A program made the translations under genes and the position numbers. Shown one piece after another: positions 8,199 through 16,177 of a stretch of 38,187 nt of DNA (the stretch's first letter is position 1; each line of letters opens with the position of its first letter). Source of the stretch: Bacillota bacterium. Lineage in GTDB: Bacteria; Bacillota; Clostridia; Oscillospirales; Ruminococcaceae. The DNA lies in contig JAEYXR010000078.1 of assembly GCA_023431215.1 (NCBI GenBank), positions 1 through 38,187 of the forward strand, read 5' to 3'. The notes beneath the pieces are model-generated. The model saw only the letters and a program-made list of their open reading frames with translations. It had not been told where the DNA came from and made no database searches.

Positions 8199-8978
8199 TC
8201 ACTTCCCGTAACAATCTTGAAACTGCTGTACACGCCGGGCAGCATATTTGGCCAAATCCACCGTGTCGGACATCATGACAATCAGGTTGTAGCCCCTGTC
8301 ATACAGAACCTTTGCCTGATCAAAATCGTTTGCCACTGTAGCCAAAAACTTATTTGAAGGCAGAACAAGTTCTTCAATCCGCTTAATTTGCGCTTGCACT
8401 TCAGGGTCGTTCATCTGTCCCATTTTTCCCATAGAAGTAGAAAGGTCCATCGGCCCGATAAAGATACCGTCAATCCCTTCCACTTCCATCATTTCAGGCA
8501 GATTATCAATACCGTCTACCGTTTCGATTGCTACCATCACTACATTTTCATCGTTGGCATGCTGGAGGTATTCACCGTGATTAAGTCCGTACCCGGCAGC
8601 ACGAACACTGCCTGCGATCCCTCTAATACCATAAGGAGGATATTTGCAGCGTGAAACAGCTTCTTCCGCTTCCTCTTTTGTTCTGACGTAAGGCACCGAA
8701 ACACCTGTGATACCACAGTCGTGCAGTCTCTTCAAGGAGATGAGATCGTTCCAGGGAGCTCTGGCAAAGGGAGCTGCCCCGGCAGCCTTGATAGCCTGGC
8801 ACATACCCAGTACGGTTTGATAGTCTACAGGGGAATGCTCTGCATCTATGACCAGAACATCAAAGCCGGCATTGGCCATAATTTCTGCACTGATGTTGCT
8901 TGCCATATGCAGCCATGCGGCAGATACTTTACCTTTATTTTTCAGTTTGTCTTTGATGCTGTTGTGATAAGTCTGCAT
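8199..8978 (-). CDS. HpcH/HpaI-family class II aldolase (2-keto-3-deoxy acid / 4-hydroxy-2-oxo acid aldolase)
   Basis: 259 residues with the family layout: AAWLHMAS.ISAEIMANAGFDVLVIDAEH near the start, a PFARAP strand, GVSVPYVRTKEEAEEAV, KYPPYGIRG, a metal-binding VMVAIET (Glu) and IDGIFIGPMDLS (Asp). Members are metal-dependent aldolases that split 4-hydroxy-2-oxo acids into pyruvate and an aldehyde, for example KDR, KDG-like and 2-dehydro-3-deoxy-glucarate aldolases. A GAGAGGAC ribosome site precedes the ATG. It follows the aldo/keto-reductase-like gene by 15 bases. Together with the TRAP importer it suggests breakdown of a sugar acid, but no dehydratase or dehydrogenase for the earlier steps is visible. 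Confidence 0.9.
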   Translation of the reverse strand: MQTYHNSIKDKLKNKGKVSAAWLHMASNISAEIMANAGFDVLVIDAEHSPVDYQTVLGMCQAIKAAGAAPFARAPWNDLISLKRLHDCGITGVSVPYVRTKEEAEEAVSRCKYPPYGIRGIAGSVRAAGYGLNHGEYLQHANDENVVMVAIETVDGIDNLPEMMEVEGIDGIFIGPMDLSTSMGKMGQMNDPEVQAQIKRIEELVLPSNKFLATVANDFDQAKVLYDRGYNLIVMMSDTVDLAKYAARRVQQFQDCYGK

Positions 8979-8993
8979 GTTTGTCCTCTCTTC

Positions 8994-9947
8994 TTAAAGC
9001 TCAAGAAATTCTGCATTTTTTGCTGCTTCGTATTCCTTATAAAGCTGAGTTGTCTTAATGGCATCAATGAGCGCTTGGTCTGTTTCAGAAAAAGGCTTAT
9101 CAAATGCCTGTGCAGCATTGCGCAAATGATCAACCTTCCCGGTACCATACACTACCATATCAATTCCTTCTTGAGCCAAGCACCAGCGAAGTGCCGCATC
9201 GGCAAGCGCGGCTGTTTCTGTAATGCCTGCTTCCTTTGCCATATGAAACAACTGCCCCTTCATATAGGCCTCACGATCTACAACACCCATATTGTGAGCC
9301 TTTGCAGCCTTTAACACCTTGCGGGATGCCTGATAATCTGCAAAATTAAAGTTGATGTATACCACATCAAAATAGCCGGATTCAATCATGCGCAGATAGG
9401 TATCTTCACCGGAGAAGGTATCTGCACAGGCAAAACGAATCAAACCTTCTTGTTTCAGCTTTGCAATGTTATAACCCAATTTATCCATATACTCAGGGTC
9501 ATGGGTAAACGCGCATTTCATAGGTGCAATATTAAAGAAATCAATGGTATCTCGCTGTAGTAGCTTTAAGATTCTCTGTGCTTCGGCACGCAGCAATTCC
9601 AAATTACCCATTTTTACATTGTTTTCATCATAGGTATATACCATGCCTTCGGGTCGTGTTTGAATATAAATTTCATGAGGTGGAGGCATCTGCTTTAAAT
9701 TGCGTCCCAAAGCTTCTTTTTCTGAGTCTTGGGTGACATCATAAAAATTGATACCTAAATCATAGGATTCTTTTAAGACTTTAAGACGGTTTTCGTTACC
9801 AAAGCCATCCATAATGGTACCGGGAGTGGTACTCTTTTTAAAATCTTCGTTAAATCCACGGGACTTGCCGTTGGGCAGATATTCATGTCCACCCATGCCT
9901 AATACAGAAACTTCTATTCCACACTTGCCAAGTGTTACGTATTTCAT
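8994..9947 (-). CDS. Aldo/keto-reductase-fold protein with a degraded catalytic tetrad
   Basis: 317 residues with the AKR barrel outline: KYVTLGKCGIEVSVLGMGG at the start, LGINFYDV, an EGLIRFACADT strand and a late VVYGTGKVDHLRNA segment where other AKRs bind the NADP phosphate. By eye, of the catalytic Asp-Tyr-Lys-His set only Asp70 (in FYD) is kept. The usual VYG tyrosine segment is shortened away, the Lys position appears as Arg98 (IQTR), and the His position as Ala141 (FFNIAPM). A plain carbonyl reductase role is therefore doubtful. The frame is open to 10031 but the ATG at 9947 has AAGGAG seven bases upstream. It lies between the dctM-like gene and the aldolase gene. Confidence 0.82.
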   Translation of the reverse strand: MKYVTLGKCGIEVSVLGMGGHEYLPNGKSRGFNEDFKKSTTPGTIMDGFGNENRLKVLKESYDLGINFYDVTQDSEKEALGRNLKQMPPPHEIYIQTRPEGMVYTYDENNVKMGNLELLRAEAQRILKLLQRDTIDFFNIAPMKCAFTHDPEYMDKLGYNIAKLKQEGLIRFACADTFSGEDTYLRMIESGYFDVVYINFNFADYQASRKVLKAAKAHNMGVVDREAYMKGQLFHMAKEAGITETAALADAALRWCLAQEGIDMVVYGTGKVDHLRNAAQAFDKPFSETDQALIDAIKTTQLYKEYEAAKNAEFLEL

Positions 9948-9976
9948 CGTGATACTCCTTTCTACCTGTCTATCTG

Positions 9977-11260
9977 CTACATGCCGTACATCAGTTTGGG
10001 TGCCCACAACACCAAGTCCGGGATAAAGCACAAAAGTACAACCTCAATGAGCACGGCAATGAGGAACGGCGCACTTTCCTTTAAAAAGTCCTGCATCTTA
10101 CACTCCAGCACACCACATATCGTGTACATGGCAACACCCACCGGAGGGGTCAGGATGCCGGTTGTAACTACAATAGACATGACAATACCAAAGAAAATGG
10201 GGTCAAAACCAAAGCTTTTTACCAAAGGCAGCAAGATGGGGGTCAAAAGCATGATGACCACTGAACCCTCCATAAACATACCAAAGATAAGCAAAAACAG
10301 AATGACGATACCCATTACAATCATAGGTTCTGAGGTGATGCCAGTGATAAAGGTGGTGATTTTTTGGGGAATTTTGTCAATGGGGATTCCATAGCCAAAA
10401 ATGCCGGACATAGAAATCATAAACATAATACCGCCTACGTCCACAACAGCTTCTTTCAGGGTTTCAATCAGCTTAGGAATGGTAAGGGTTTTGTACACAA
10501 AAAAGCCGATAACCAGTGCGTAGACACAGGCACAAGCACCAACCTCAGAAGGTGTAAACAAACCAAATCGAATTCCTACCAGCAGCAGAATGGGGAAAAT
10601 CAGCGCCCAAATGGTATCTTTTAAAGAGCCTGTAATTTCTCTAAAAGTAGCTTTTTTTTCACGGGCCGGCTTAAACCCACGCATACGTGAAGTAATGGCA
10701 ACCATACCCATAAGAATAAGCATCATCAATAGGCCTGCAGCCAAGCCGGCAGCAAACAACCGTCCGATGGATACCTCACCAATGGTACCGTATAAAATCA
10801 TGCCTACACCCGGGGGAATGGTAGAGGTAATTAGGGAGGTATAACCGATGACTGCGCCGGTATATCCCTTTGGGTAACCCTGGCGTTCCATCTCTGGGCC
10901 CAAAATACGAGATTCCATGGCTGCGTCTGCATTGGAGGAGCCGGAAACACCACCCATAAGTGCAGACAAAACAACACTGACCTGTGCCATTCCACCACGC
11001 ATATGGCCACATAGCAGCATTGAAAGCTTAATGAGTCTATCGGTAATGCCGGAGGCGTTCATCAAGCTTCCGGCAAACACAAACAAAGGCACGGCCAACA
11101 AAGTAATGTTCTGTGTCTGAGATATTGGCAGCTGAACCAAAGTAGTAATCGGAAATTCAGGGTGCTGTAAAAAGAACATAGCACCAGAAACAGCAATAGA
11201 AAAGCCAACAGGTACGCCTATTGCCAGCAGAATAATAAATGCAATAATAACAAGTACCAA
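9977..11260 (-). CDS. dctM: TRAP transporter large permease subunit (DctM-like)
   Basis: A 427-residue, very hydrophobic protein of the usual DctM length with about twelve membrane segments. Landmarks include GVPVGFSIAVSG near the start, AVPLFVFAGSLMNASGI, a GGVSGSSNADAAM segment, and TPPVGVAMY near the end. DctM forms the ion-driven transport channel of TRAP importers, using a Na+ or H+ gradient to bring in organic or sugar acids. The start is a TTG at 11260, six bases after a run of G in GAGGGGGG. A GC-rich hairpin (11282-11313) separates it from the dctQ gene. Confidence 0.93.
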   Translation of the reverse strand: MVLVIIAFIILLAIGVPVGFSIAVSGAMFFLQHPEFPITTLVQLPISQTQNITLLAVPLFVFAGSLMNASGITDRLIKLSMLLCGHMRGGMAQVSVVLSALMGGVSGSSNADAAMESRILGPEMERQGYPKGYTGAVIGYTSLITSTIPPGVGMILYGTIGEVSIGRLFAAGLAAGLLMMLILMGMVAITSRMRGFKPAREKKATFREITGSLKDTIWALIFPILLLVGIRFGLFTPSEVGACACVYALVIGFFVYKTLTIPKLIETLKEAVVDVGGIMFMISMSGIFGYGIPIDKIPQKITTFITGITSEPMIVMGIVILFLLIFGMFMEGSVVIMLLTPILLPLVKSFGFDPIFFGIVMSIVVTTGILTPPVGVAMYTICGVLECKMQDFLKESAPFLIAVLIEVVLLCFIPDLVLWAPKLMYGM

Positions 11261-11281
11261 TTTAAACCCCCCTCTTTAATT

Positions 11282-11313
11282 TGCCGCAGGCCGGTATATT
11301 CCAGCCTGCGGCA
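11282..11313. other. Intercistronic hairpin between dctQ and dctM
   Basis: A perfect 10-bp GC-rich stem, TGCCGCAGGC (11282-11291) with its complement (11304-11313), in the 65-base gap inside the TRAP operon. There is no U tract after it on the minus strand, so a terminator is unlikely. An mRNA-processing or stability element that sets the DctQ:DctM ratio is more plausible. Confidence 0.6.
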
Positions 11314-11325
11314 TGATTGAAGGTA

Positions 11326-11808
11326 TTAGAATATAGTCCGTACATCCTGATCTTTTATTGTATAATACATTTTTATCAAGGTGGTAACTGCCATGGATGC
11401 ACAAGATACAGGAATGCTCAGCGTTACCCATGTGTAGCTAAGAAAGGGGATCCCTTGAAAAGCACGATACCAGGTTTTTATTGACTGAATAATTCCCAAA
11501 TAGACCATTGCACCCAAAAAGCCTAAGCATATTAGATAAATGAGCAACTTTAGTGCCTTTTGTGGACCGGTCGGAACTTTATTAAACAAAATATCAACGT
11601 TTACAAGTTTTCCAGACCGGAAAGCAATATCGGCGCCTAAAAATGTACTCCAGGTAAACAGCAACAATGCAATGTCCGTACCCCAGTTAATGGGATGACC
11701 AATGGTGCGTAATATGGCCGAAATGAATATTACCATCACACTGGTAACCAATCCAAAAATAGCCAGTGCCATTTCCGCTTGGCAAAATACTTTATAAAAC
11801 TTCTTCAT
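11326..11808 (-). CDS. dctQ: TRAP transporter small permease subunit (DctQ-like)
   Basis: 160 residues with four predicted membrane segments, the normal size and topology of DctQ. It carries a RTIGHPINWGTDIALLLFTW segment in the second helix region, and AFRSGKLVNVDIL matching the family's conserved loop. It pairs with DctM and is needed for TRAP transport. I chose the ATG at 11808, with AAAGGA nine bases upstream; an in-frame TTG at 11817 would sit directly on the ribosome site. It follows the dctP gene by 33 bases. Confidence 0.9.
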   Translation of the reverse strand: MKKFYKVFCQAEMALAIFGLVTSVMVIFISAILRTIGHPINWGTDIALLLFTWSTFLGADIAFRSGKLVNVDILFNKVPTGPQKALKLLIYLICLGFLGAMVYLGIIQSIKTWYRAFQGIPFLSYTWVTLSIPVSCASMAVTTLIKMYYTIKDQDVRTIF

Positions 11809-11841
11809 AATACTCAATCCTTTGCGTAAATGCCATTTGCC

Positions 11842-12897
11842 TTAACCGGCAGAACGACCCAGTTCGGCAAATATAGCATCACGTGCTTCCAGCAGATTCA
11901 GGTCTTTATAAGCCTTTTCGCTGGCTGCCTTAAAGGCTGCAATATCCATTTCCTCGTAAGGAACATATTCCATACCTGCTGCAATCATTTCCTGCTTGGC
12001 TGCTTCGGTATTTTTCTCCATTTCCTCAGAGACCTCCAAACCAGCCTTGTTGCACTCTACCATCAAAATTTCCTGATATTCTGCCGGCAGGTCGTTAAAC
12101 CACTCTGCAGAACAAACCATAAAATTATTCTGATAGAAATGCTTGGTCTCCAGTATGTATTTGGCAACTTCCTGAATTTTCAGGTTGTTTGCAGCAATAT
12201 AAGGCAGCTCACATCCGTCTACAACTTTAGTCTGAATGCCATTATACATTTCGCCGTAGGGCAAAGAGACAGCGGTGCAGCCCAAGGAGTTAACGCCACC
12301 CACCCAAATGGGTGCGCCGGCAGTACGGATCTGCATACCTTTGAATTCTGCAGGGCTTGTTCCCTTCTTGTTAGAAAACACATTGCGGTACCCCTGAACA
12401 TACGCAAAGGAGATAACCTTCATGTTGTGCTTTTCTTCCAGCTGTGTTTCCCAACCTTTAATGGTGGGAGAATCCATCAGCTTCTTGACTTCATCCAGAT
12501 TTTCCAGGAAGTAAGGAGCCAGCAAGACGGAAAATTCATTCACATAGTTGCCAAGACGTGCAGCGTCGGTCTGCCAACCTACATTGGTTCCCTGTTTCAT
12601 CTGTTCCAACACATCTTCTTCAACACCAAGCTGCGCATTGGGATAGACCTCAATAATAAGCTTACCGTCGGTACGCTCCTTAACGGCCTCTGCCCACTTA
12701 AGATATGCCTGATGGAAAGGGTCTTGCTCGGTTAGGGTATGACCAAATAATAACTTATAGGCCTTTCCTTCATCCGTTTTACTCTGGCTGGGTGCAGCAG
12801 TTGTGGAAGAAGCTGAAGGCTGGTTGTTAGAGCATGCTCCAAATAGCGAAACCACCATTACCAGTGCACACAAAATTGCGAATGTTCTCTTTTGCAT
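11842..12897 (-). CDS. dctP: TRAP transporter substrate-binding lipoprotein (DctP-like)
   Basis: 351 residues with a lipoprotein signal (hydrophobic stretch then GACSN), a Ser/Ala-rich linker, and the DctP fold: YKLLFGHTLTEQDPFHQ, GKLIIEVYPNAQLG, and FKGMQIRTAGAPIWVG. The Arg in the QIRTAG segment is where DctP proteins bind the ligand carboxylate, so an acidic substrate (sugar acid or keto acid) is expected. A VVDGCELP segment follows. An AGGAGG ribosome site precedes the ATG. It is the first gene of the operon, read from a near-consensus promoter at 12966-12994. In Gram-positives DctP is anchored to the outer face of the membrane. Confidence 0.92.
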   Translation of the reverse strand: MQKRTFAILCALVMVVSLFGACSNNQPSASSTTAAPSQSKTDEGKAYKLLFGHTLTEQDPFHQAYLKWAEAVKERTDGKLIIEVYPNAQLGVEEDVLEQMKQGTNVGWQTDAARLGNYVNEFSVLLAPYFLENLDEVKKLMDSPTIKGWETQLEEKHNMKVISFAYVQGYRNVFSNKKGTSPAEFKGMQIRTAGAPIWVGGVNSLGCTAVSLPYGEMYNGIQTKVVDGCELPYIAANNLKIQEVAKYILETKHFYQNNFMVCSAEWFNDLPAEYQEILMVECNKAGLEVSEEMEKNTEAAKQEMIAAGMEYVPYEEMDIAAFKAASEKAYKDLNLLEARDAIFAELGRSAG

Positions 12898-12932
12898 TTT
12901 AATCCTCCTAGTTCATAAGTAATCATACATGT

Positions 12933-12962
12933 TGCCAGTTGGCATTAATTGCCTAACTTGGC
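12933..12962. promoter_or_regulatory. Inverted repeats near the TRAP operon start site
   Basis: TGCCAGTTGGCA (12933-12944) is a 12-bp inverted repeat with five perfect pairs per arm. Next to it is a weaker GCC-N6-GGC (12951-12962). Both share a TTGCC half and overlap or follow the predicted transcription start near 12959. They are candidate operators for the divergent FadR-type regulator, but nothing in the sequence proves this. Confidence 0.35.
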
Positions 12963-12965
12963 TAA

Positions 12966-12994
12966 ATAATATTACATCTTTTCATAGGTGTCAA
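12966..12994 (-). promoter_or_regulatory. Near-consensus promoter of the TRAP operon
   Basis: On the minus strand TTGACA (12989-12994) and TATTAT (12966-12971) are 17 bases apart. This predicts a start near 12959 and a leader of about 60 bases before dctP. Confidence 0.75.
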
Positions 12995-13080
12995 GATAAT
13001 ATTGCTATATATCCTTAAATTTGTTATTATATATAATATCATTTAGCTAATTTTATGTAATTTACTAGGTAAATAATATC

Positions 13081-13110
13081 TTGACAAATTTAAGTAATCA
13101 TATATATTAT
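13081..13110 (+). promoter_or_regulatory. Predicted promoter of the FadR-type regulator gene
   Basis: TTGACA (13081-13086) and TATTAT (13105-13110) are 18 bases apart. The leader to the ATG at 13242 would be about 125 bases. The -35 is preceded by an ATATC sequence nearly identical to that in front of the divergent TRAP promoter's -35. Confidence 0.6.
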
Positions 13111-13241
13111 AGAGTAAACCCCCAAAGTTATCATATAGGATTTGCAAAATTTATTAAAACATCTTGCTTTGTTGTAATATTTATTTTACAATAATGATGT
13201 ATTATCTTGACTCCTGATTTTAACGGAAGTGAGGTTTAACA

Positions 13242-13949
13242 ATGTCATATAATAGCAAAGCAAGCCAAGAAATAAGTGATTTCATCATTCAAAATATTCA
13301 GTCAGGCGTCTGGATGCCAGGAGATAAAATTTGGTCAGAAAGTGAGTTTTGCAGCAATTTGGATGTAAGCCGAATTGCTGTTCGTGATGCAATTTCCAGC
13401 TTGTCAGCAATTTCTGTACTAAAAAAAGTAAAAGGATCCGGTACTTATGTAGAAAACCCAGATAATGTTTCCTTAGAAGGAATACGATATTTTTGCATGA
13501 AGGAAGAGGACATGCTCCAACTTATGGAGTTTCGATGTATTATGGACTCTTATTGTACAGAACAGTTTGCATTGCACGCTACCCAAGAAGAAATCAGTCA
13601 GTTAGAAGACTGCTTAAAAAAGATGATTGAGACAAGGAATAGTCCTGAAGATTATAACTATTTTTCAAATGAGTTTCATCTTCTGATTGCAAAAGGCAGC
13701 AAGAATCATTTTATTGTTAAAGTTATTGAATATTTAAGAGACAATATGTTGGTACATCAGAATGTTTTGTCTCAAGATCTACGTAAGACAAAGTATCAAA
13801 TCGGCATCAGCTATCACTACAAAATTCTGCAAGCGATTAAACGGCATGATGCTGAACTGGCAGGAGCCTACTGCCGCTACCATATACGTCTTAGCATGGA
13901 TTTATACCGAAAAGCAAACAACTCAAATACTGAAAAAGCTCTTATTTAA
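13242..13949 (+). CDS. GntR-family regulator, FadR subfamily (FCD ligand domain)
   Basis: 235 residues. The N-terminal winged helix has GVWMPGDKIWSESEFCSNLDVSRIAVRDA, the GntR-type recognition helix, then a wing with KVKGSGTYV. The C-terminal all-helical FCD domain begins near LMEFRCIMDSY and carries FHLLIAKGSKN and a late YHYKILQAI with candidate metal-binding histidines. It is divergent from the TRAP operon, the normal position for its local regulator; FCD domains usually sense organic or sugar acids, which fits the DctP prediction. GTGAGG upstream of the ATG serves as ribosome site. The N-terminus WMPGDKIWSE is slightly different from the usual PG.KLPSE. Confidence 0.9.
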   Translation: MSYNSKASQEISDFIIQNIQSGVWMPGDKIWSESEFCSNLDVSRIAVRDAISSLSAISVLKKVKGSGTYVENPDNVSLEGIRYFCMKEEDMLQLMEFRCIMDSYCTEQFALHATQEEISQLEDCLKKMIETRNSPEDYNYFSNEFHLLIAKGSKNHFIVKVIEYLRDNMLVHQNVLSQDLRKTKYQIGISYHYKILQAIKRHDAELAGAYCRYHIRLSMDLYRKANNSNTEKALI

Positions 13950-14028
13950 GGGTGTTCTAACAAAGAAAAATATTGATACTGACAACACATTTCATTATTA
14001 ACACCTTAAAGCTTAGTCAACAAAGCAC

Positions 14029-14086
14029 AAAACAAAAGCTCACATAAATTAGCTTAAACTGCTATTTTTATGTGAGCTTTTGTTTT
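14029..14086. terminator. Bidirectional-looking terminator after the FadR-type gene
   Basis: A perfect 20-bp stem (14029-14048 with 14067-14086) whose arms end in A-rich and T-rich runs (CTTTTGTTTT on the plus strand). It ends transcription from the regulator gene. The remaining gap to 14278 shows no gene. Confidence 0.85.
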
Positions 14087-14278
14087 AGTAAGCGTGGTCA
14101 TAAGTATTTTTACTGTAAATATGCAGAAAATCATATGCAGATGTCACCCTGTATACTTAATAAGGCTTACCATAAGGTGTCTTCTACCCATGAACTCGCA
14201 GCCCGACAATCTAATGGTGCATGATTGTCCATTCCTTTTCATATTAATCTTTATAAAGAACCAGTGACGGAGGTTAGT

Positions 14279-16126
14279 ATGAAGTATGACGTAATTGTAA
14301 TTGGTGCCGGATTATCAGGGCTTTCTGCCGCAAGTCTTTTGGCTAAAAGAGGCCTTTCGGTGGCAGTTGTTGAGCAAAGTGATACCCCTGGTGGTAGTTG
14401 TGGTATTTTTAAAAGAGAGAATGCTATTTTTGACCAGGGTGCAGCAATGCTTTACGGCTTTGGAGAACATGGCTTTAATGCTCATCGATTTTTGTTTAAC
14501 TGTTTGGAAGAGCCCATTCACATGGTAAGACACGAGCTTTTGTATACAGTAAACTATGCAGGCAAGAAGATTCACTTTTGGCCCAACATTGACAGGTTTA
14601 TCCAGGAGCTTGCCTTGGTTTTCCCCACCCAAACACCCAACATTAAGCGTTTTTATAAGGATATGCAAAAGATGTATACCCATATCATGAACGAAACACC
14701 AAGCTACACTACTCCTGACGAGACAAACCCAAAAGAGGCTTTAAAGGCTTTATTAAAGCACCCTCTTTCCTATCTTAAATTTTTAAGCTACATGAATATG
14801 AGTGCAGAAAAGCTGCTAAAAAAATATTTTAACGACCCCGAGATTTTTAGCTTTTTTGATAAGCTTACCTCTACCTACTGCTATGCAACCGTTGCTGAAG
14901 CTCCTGCTATCATGGCTTCTGTTATGTTTATCGATAATCACGAAGGCGGCAGCTACTACCCTGCCGGTTCCACATTGTTTTTACCCGGCAAACTAGAAAA
15001 AGTAATTGAAGAACATCACGGACAAATGATATATTGCCGCAAGGCAATAAAAATACTGTTTGATCAGCAAAAGCCTGTTGGAGTTTTGCTGGATGACGAC
15101 ACTCGTTTAACGGCGAATGACATCATTTATTCTGGTACAGTTTGGAATTTGTACGATAAGCTGTTGATAGACGGTGGGCTTACTGATGAAGAAAAGGCAT
15201 GGGCCGGGGCACAGGTTCCCACCTACCCCAGTGTGGTTCTGTATGCTCTTGTAGATAAAGCAGTGATACCCGACGACACCTCGCCCATTGAAATGCTGGT
15301 AGCAAATCCCCATGAAATTGACGAAACCGAAGTAACCGTGTATCTCCTCAGCATTGATGACCGCACCATTTGCCCAAAGGATAAACATACCATTGTAGCC
15401 ATAGGCCCCAGCTTTGCAAGGTGGGATATGGAAGATCCTCTTGCTTATCAGGCGCAGAAAGAGCAAGAAATTACTCGCCTTATCGGCATCCTAAACCAAA
15501 GATTTAGCGGGTTTGGCGATGCAATTACCTTTTGTGAGCTGGCAACTCCAAAAACAATAGAAAGGTACACCCTCAAAAATAACGGCGCTGTAGCAGGACC
15601 TAAGCAAATGCTGGGGCAGCATATGTTTCGGCGGCAATCCATTAAAACAAAATGGAATCATCTTTATTGTTGCGGGGAATCTACCACCATGGGAACCGGT
15701 ACTCCTACTGTTACCACCTCCGGCATTGCTGCAGCCAATGCTGTGCTAAAAGAGAATGGCAAAGAACCCTTTATATGGAGCCCAAACATGACCAACTACG
15801 TTGAAGTATTGTCCCCACCTGTTATGGACGGTTGGATAGAACGCTACTATCCCCCACCGGAATCTGACATCATGAGAATCGCCATGAATTGCGAGTTTTG
15901 TACCCTTCCATCCTGCTGCCCTACTCAAATACTCAATATTAGTGGCATCATGCGGCGGTGTGCCTGTTGCAATTTTTCAGGTGCCAAAAAGCTAATGGAT
16001 GAATCTACTCCTGCTGCGCTAACACCCGAAGCAATCACCTCTTACCAAACAAACTGCATTCGTGGCACTCGCTACAATACCCCGGTAGCAATTAGCCGTG
16101 TATTGGATTATTTATCTCAATTTTAA
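14279..16126 (+). CDS. Phytoene-desaturase-like FAD oxidoreductase with cysteine-rich C-terminal tail
   Basis: 615 residues from the ATG at 14279, which has GGAGG five bases upstream; the frame is open further up, but without a ribosome site. Residues 3-35 form an FAD-binding fold (DVIVIGAGLSGLSAA then VVEQSDTPGGSC), and a late LYCCGESTTMGTGTPTV...SGIAAAN segment closes the FAD site, as in carotenoid desaturase/isomerase relatives (CrtI, CrtISO, retinol saturase-like). A tail from about 538 has cysteines at 538, 541, 546, 547, 561, 563 and 564. Its spacing (CxxC..P.CCP..I.ISGIMRR...NFSGAKK) resembles the iron-sulfur domain of glutamate synthase small subunits. The substrate is unknown; no carotenoid gene is nearby. 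Confidence 0.8.
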   Translation: MKYDVIVIGAGLSGLSAASLLAKRGLSVAVVEQSDTPGGSCGIFKRENAIFDQGAAMLYGFGEHGFNAHRFLFNCLEEPIHMVRHELLYTVNYAGKKIHFWPNIDRFIQELALVFPTQTPNIKRFYKDMQKMYTHIMNETPSYTTPDETNPKEALKALLKHPLSYLKFLSYMNMSAEKLLKKYFNDPEIFSFFDKLTSTYCYATVAEAPAIMASVMFIDNHEGGSYYPAGSTLFLPGKLEKVIEEHHGQMIYCRKAIKILFDQQKPVGVLLDDDTRLTANDIIYSGTVWNLYDKLLIDGGLTDEEKAWAGAQVPTYPSVVLYALVDKAVIPDDTSPIEMLVANPHEIDETEVTVYLLSIDDRTICPKDKHTIVAIGPSFARWDMEDPLAYQAQKEQEITRLIGILNQRFSGFGDAITFCELATPKTIERYTLKNNGAVAGPKQMLGQHMFRRQSIKTKWNHLYCCGESTTMGTGTPTVTTSGIAAANAVLKENGKEPFIWSPNMTNYVEVLSPPVMDGWIERYYPPPESDIMRIAMNCEFCTLPSCCPTQILNISGIMRRCACCNFSGAKKLMDESTPAALTPEAITSYQTNCIRGTRYNTPVAISRVLDYLSQF

Positions 16127-16130
16127 AAAT

Positions 16131-16174
16131 CAGGCAAGGAACATGTGCGCAACATTGCACAAGATCCTTGCCTG
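16131..16174. terminator. Terminator shared by converging genes
   Basis: A 10-bp perfect stem CAGGCAAGGA (16131-16140) with its complement (16165-16174), between the converging stop codons of the FAD oxidoreductase and the ABC permease. A U run follows on the minus strand (ATTTTT), and CTATTATTTT on the plus strand. Confidence 0.75.
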
Positions 16175-16177
16175 CTA

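Noticed and set aside
8721..9314. 197-codon plus-strand ORF spanning two genes
   Set aside because: It runs antisense over the aldolase start and the AKR-like gene end, and has no recognisable family or ribosome site.
11830..12735. 301-codon plus-strand ORF
   Set aside because: It is antisense to dctP; the length comes from the codon use of the real gene on the other strand.
14087..14278. Possible riboswitch or T-box leader before the FAD oxidoreductase
   Set aside because: No specifier, conserved T-box sequence or known riboswitch core could be found, and no terminator sits before the start codon.
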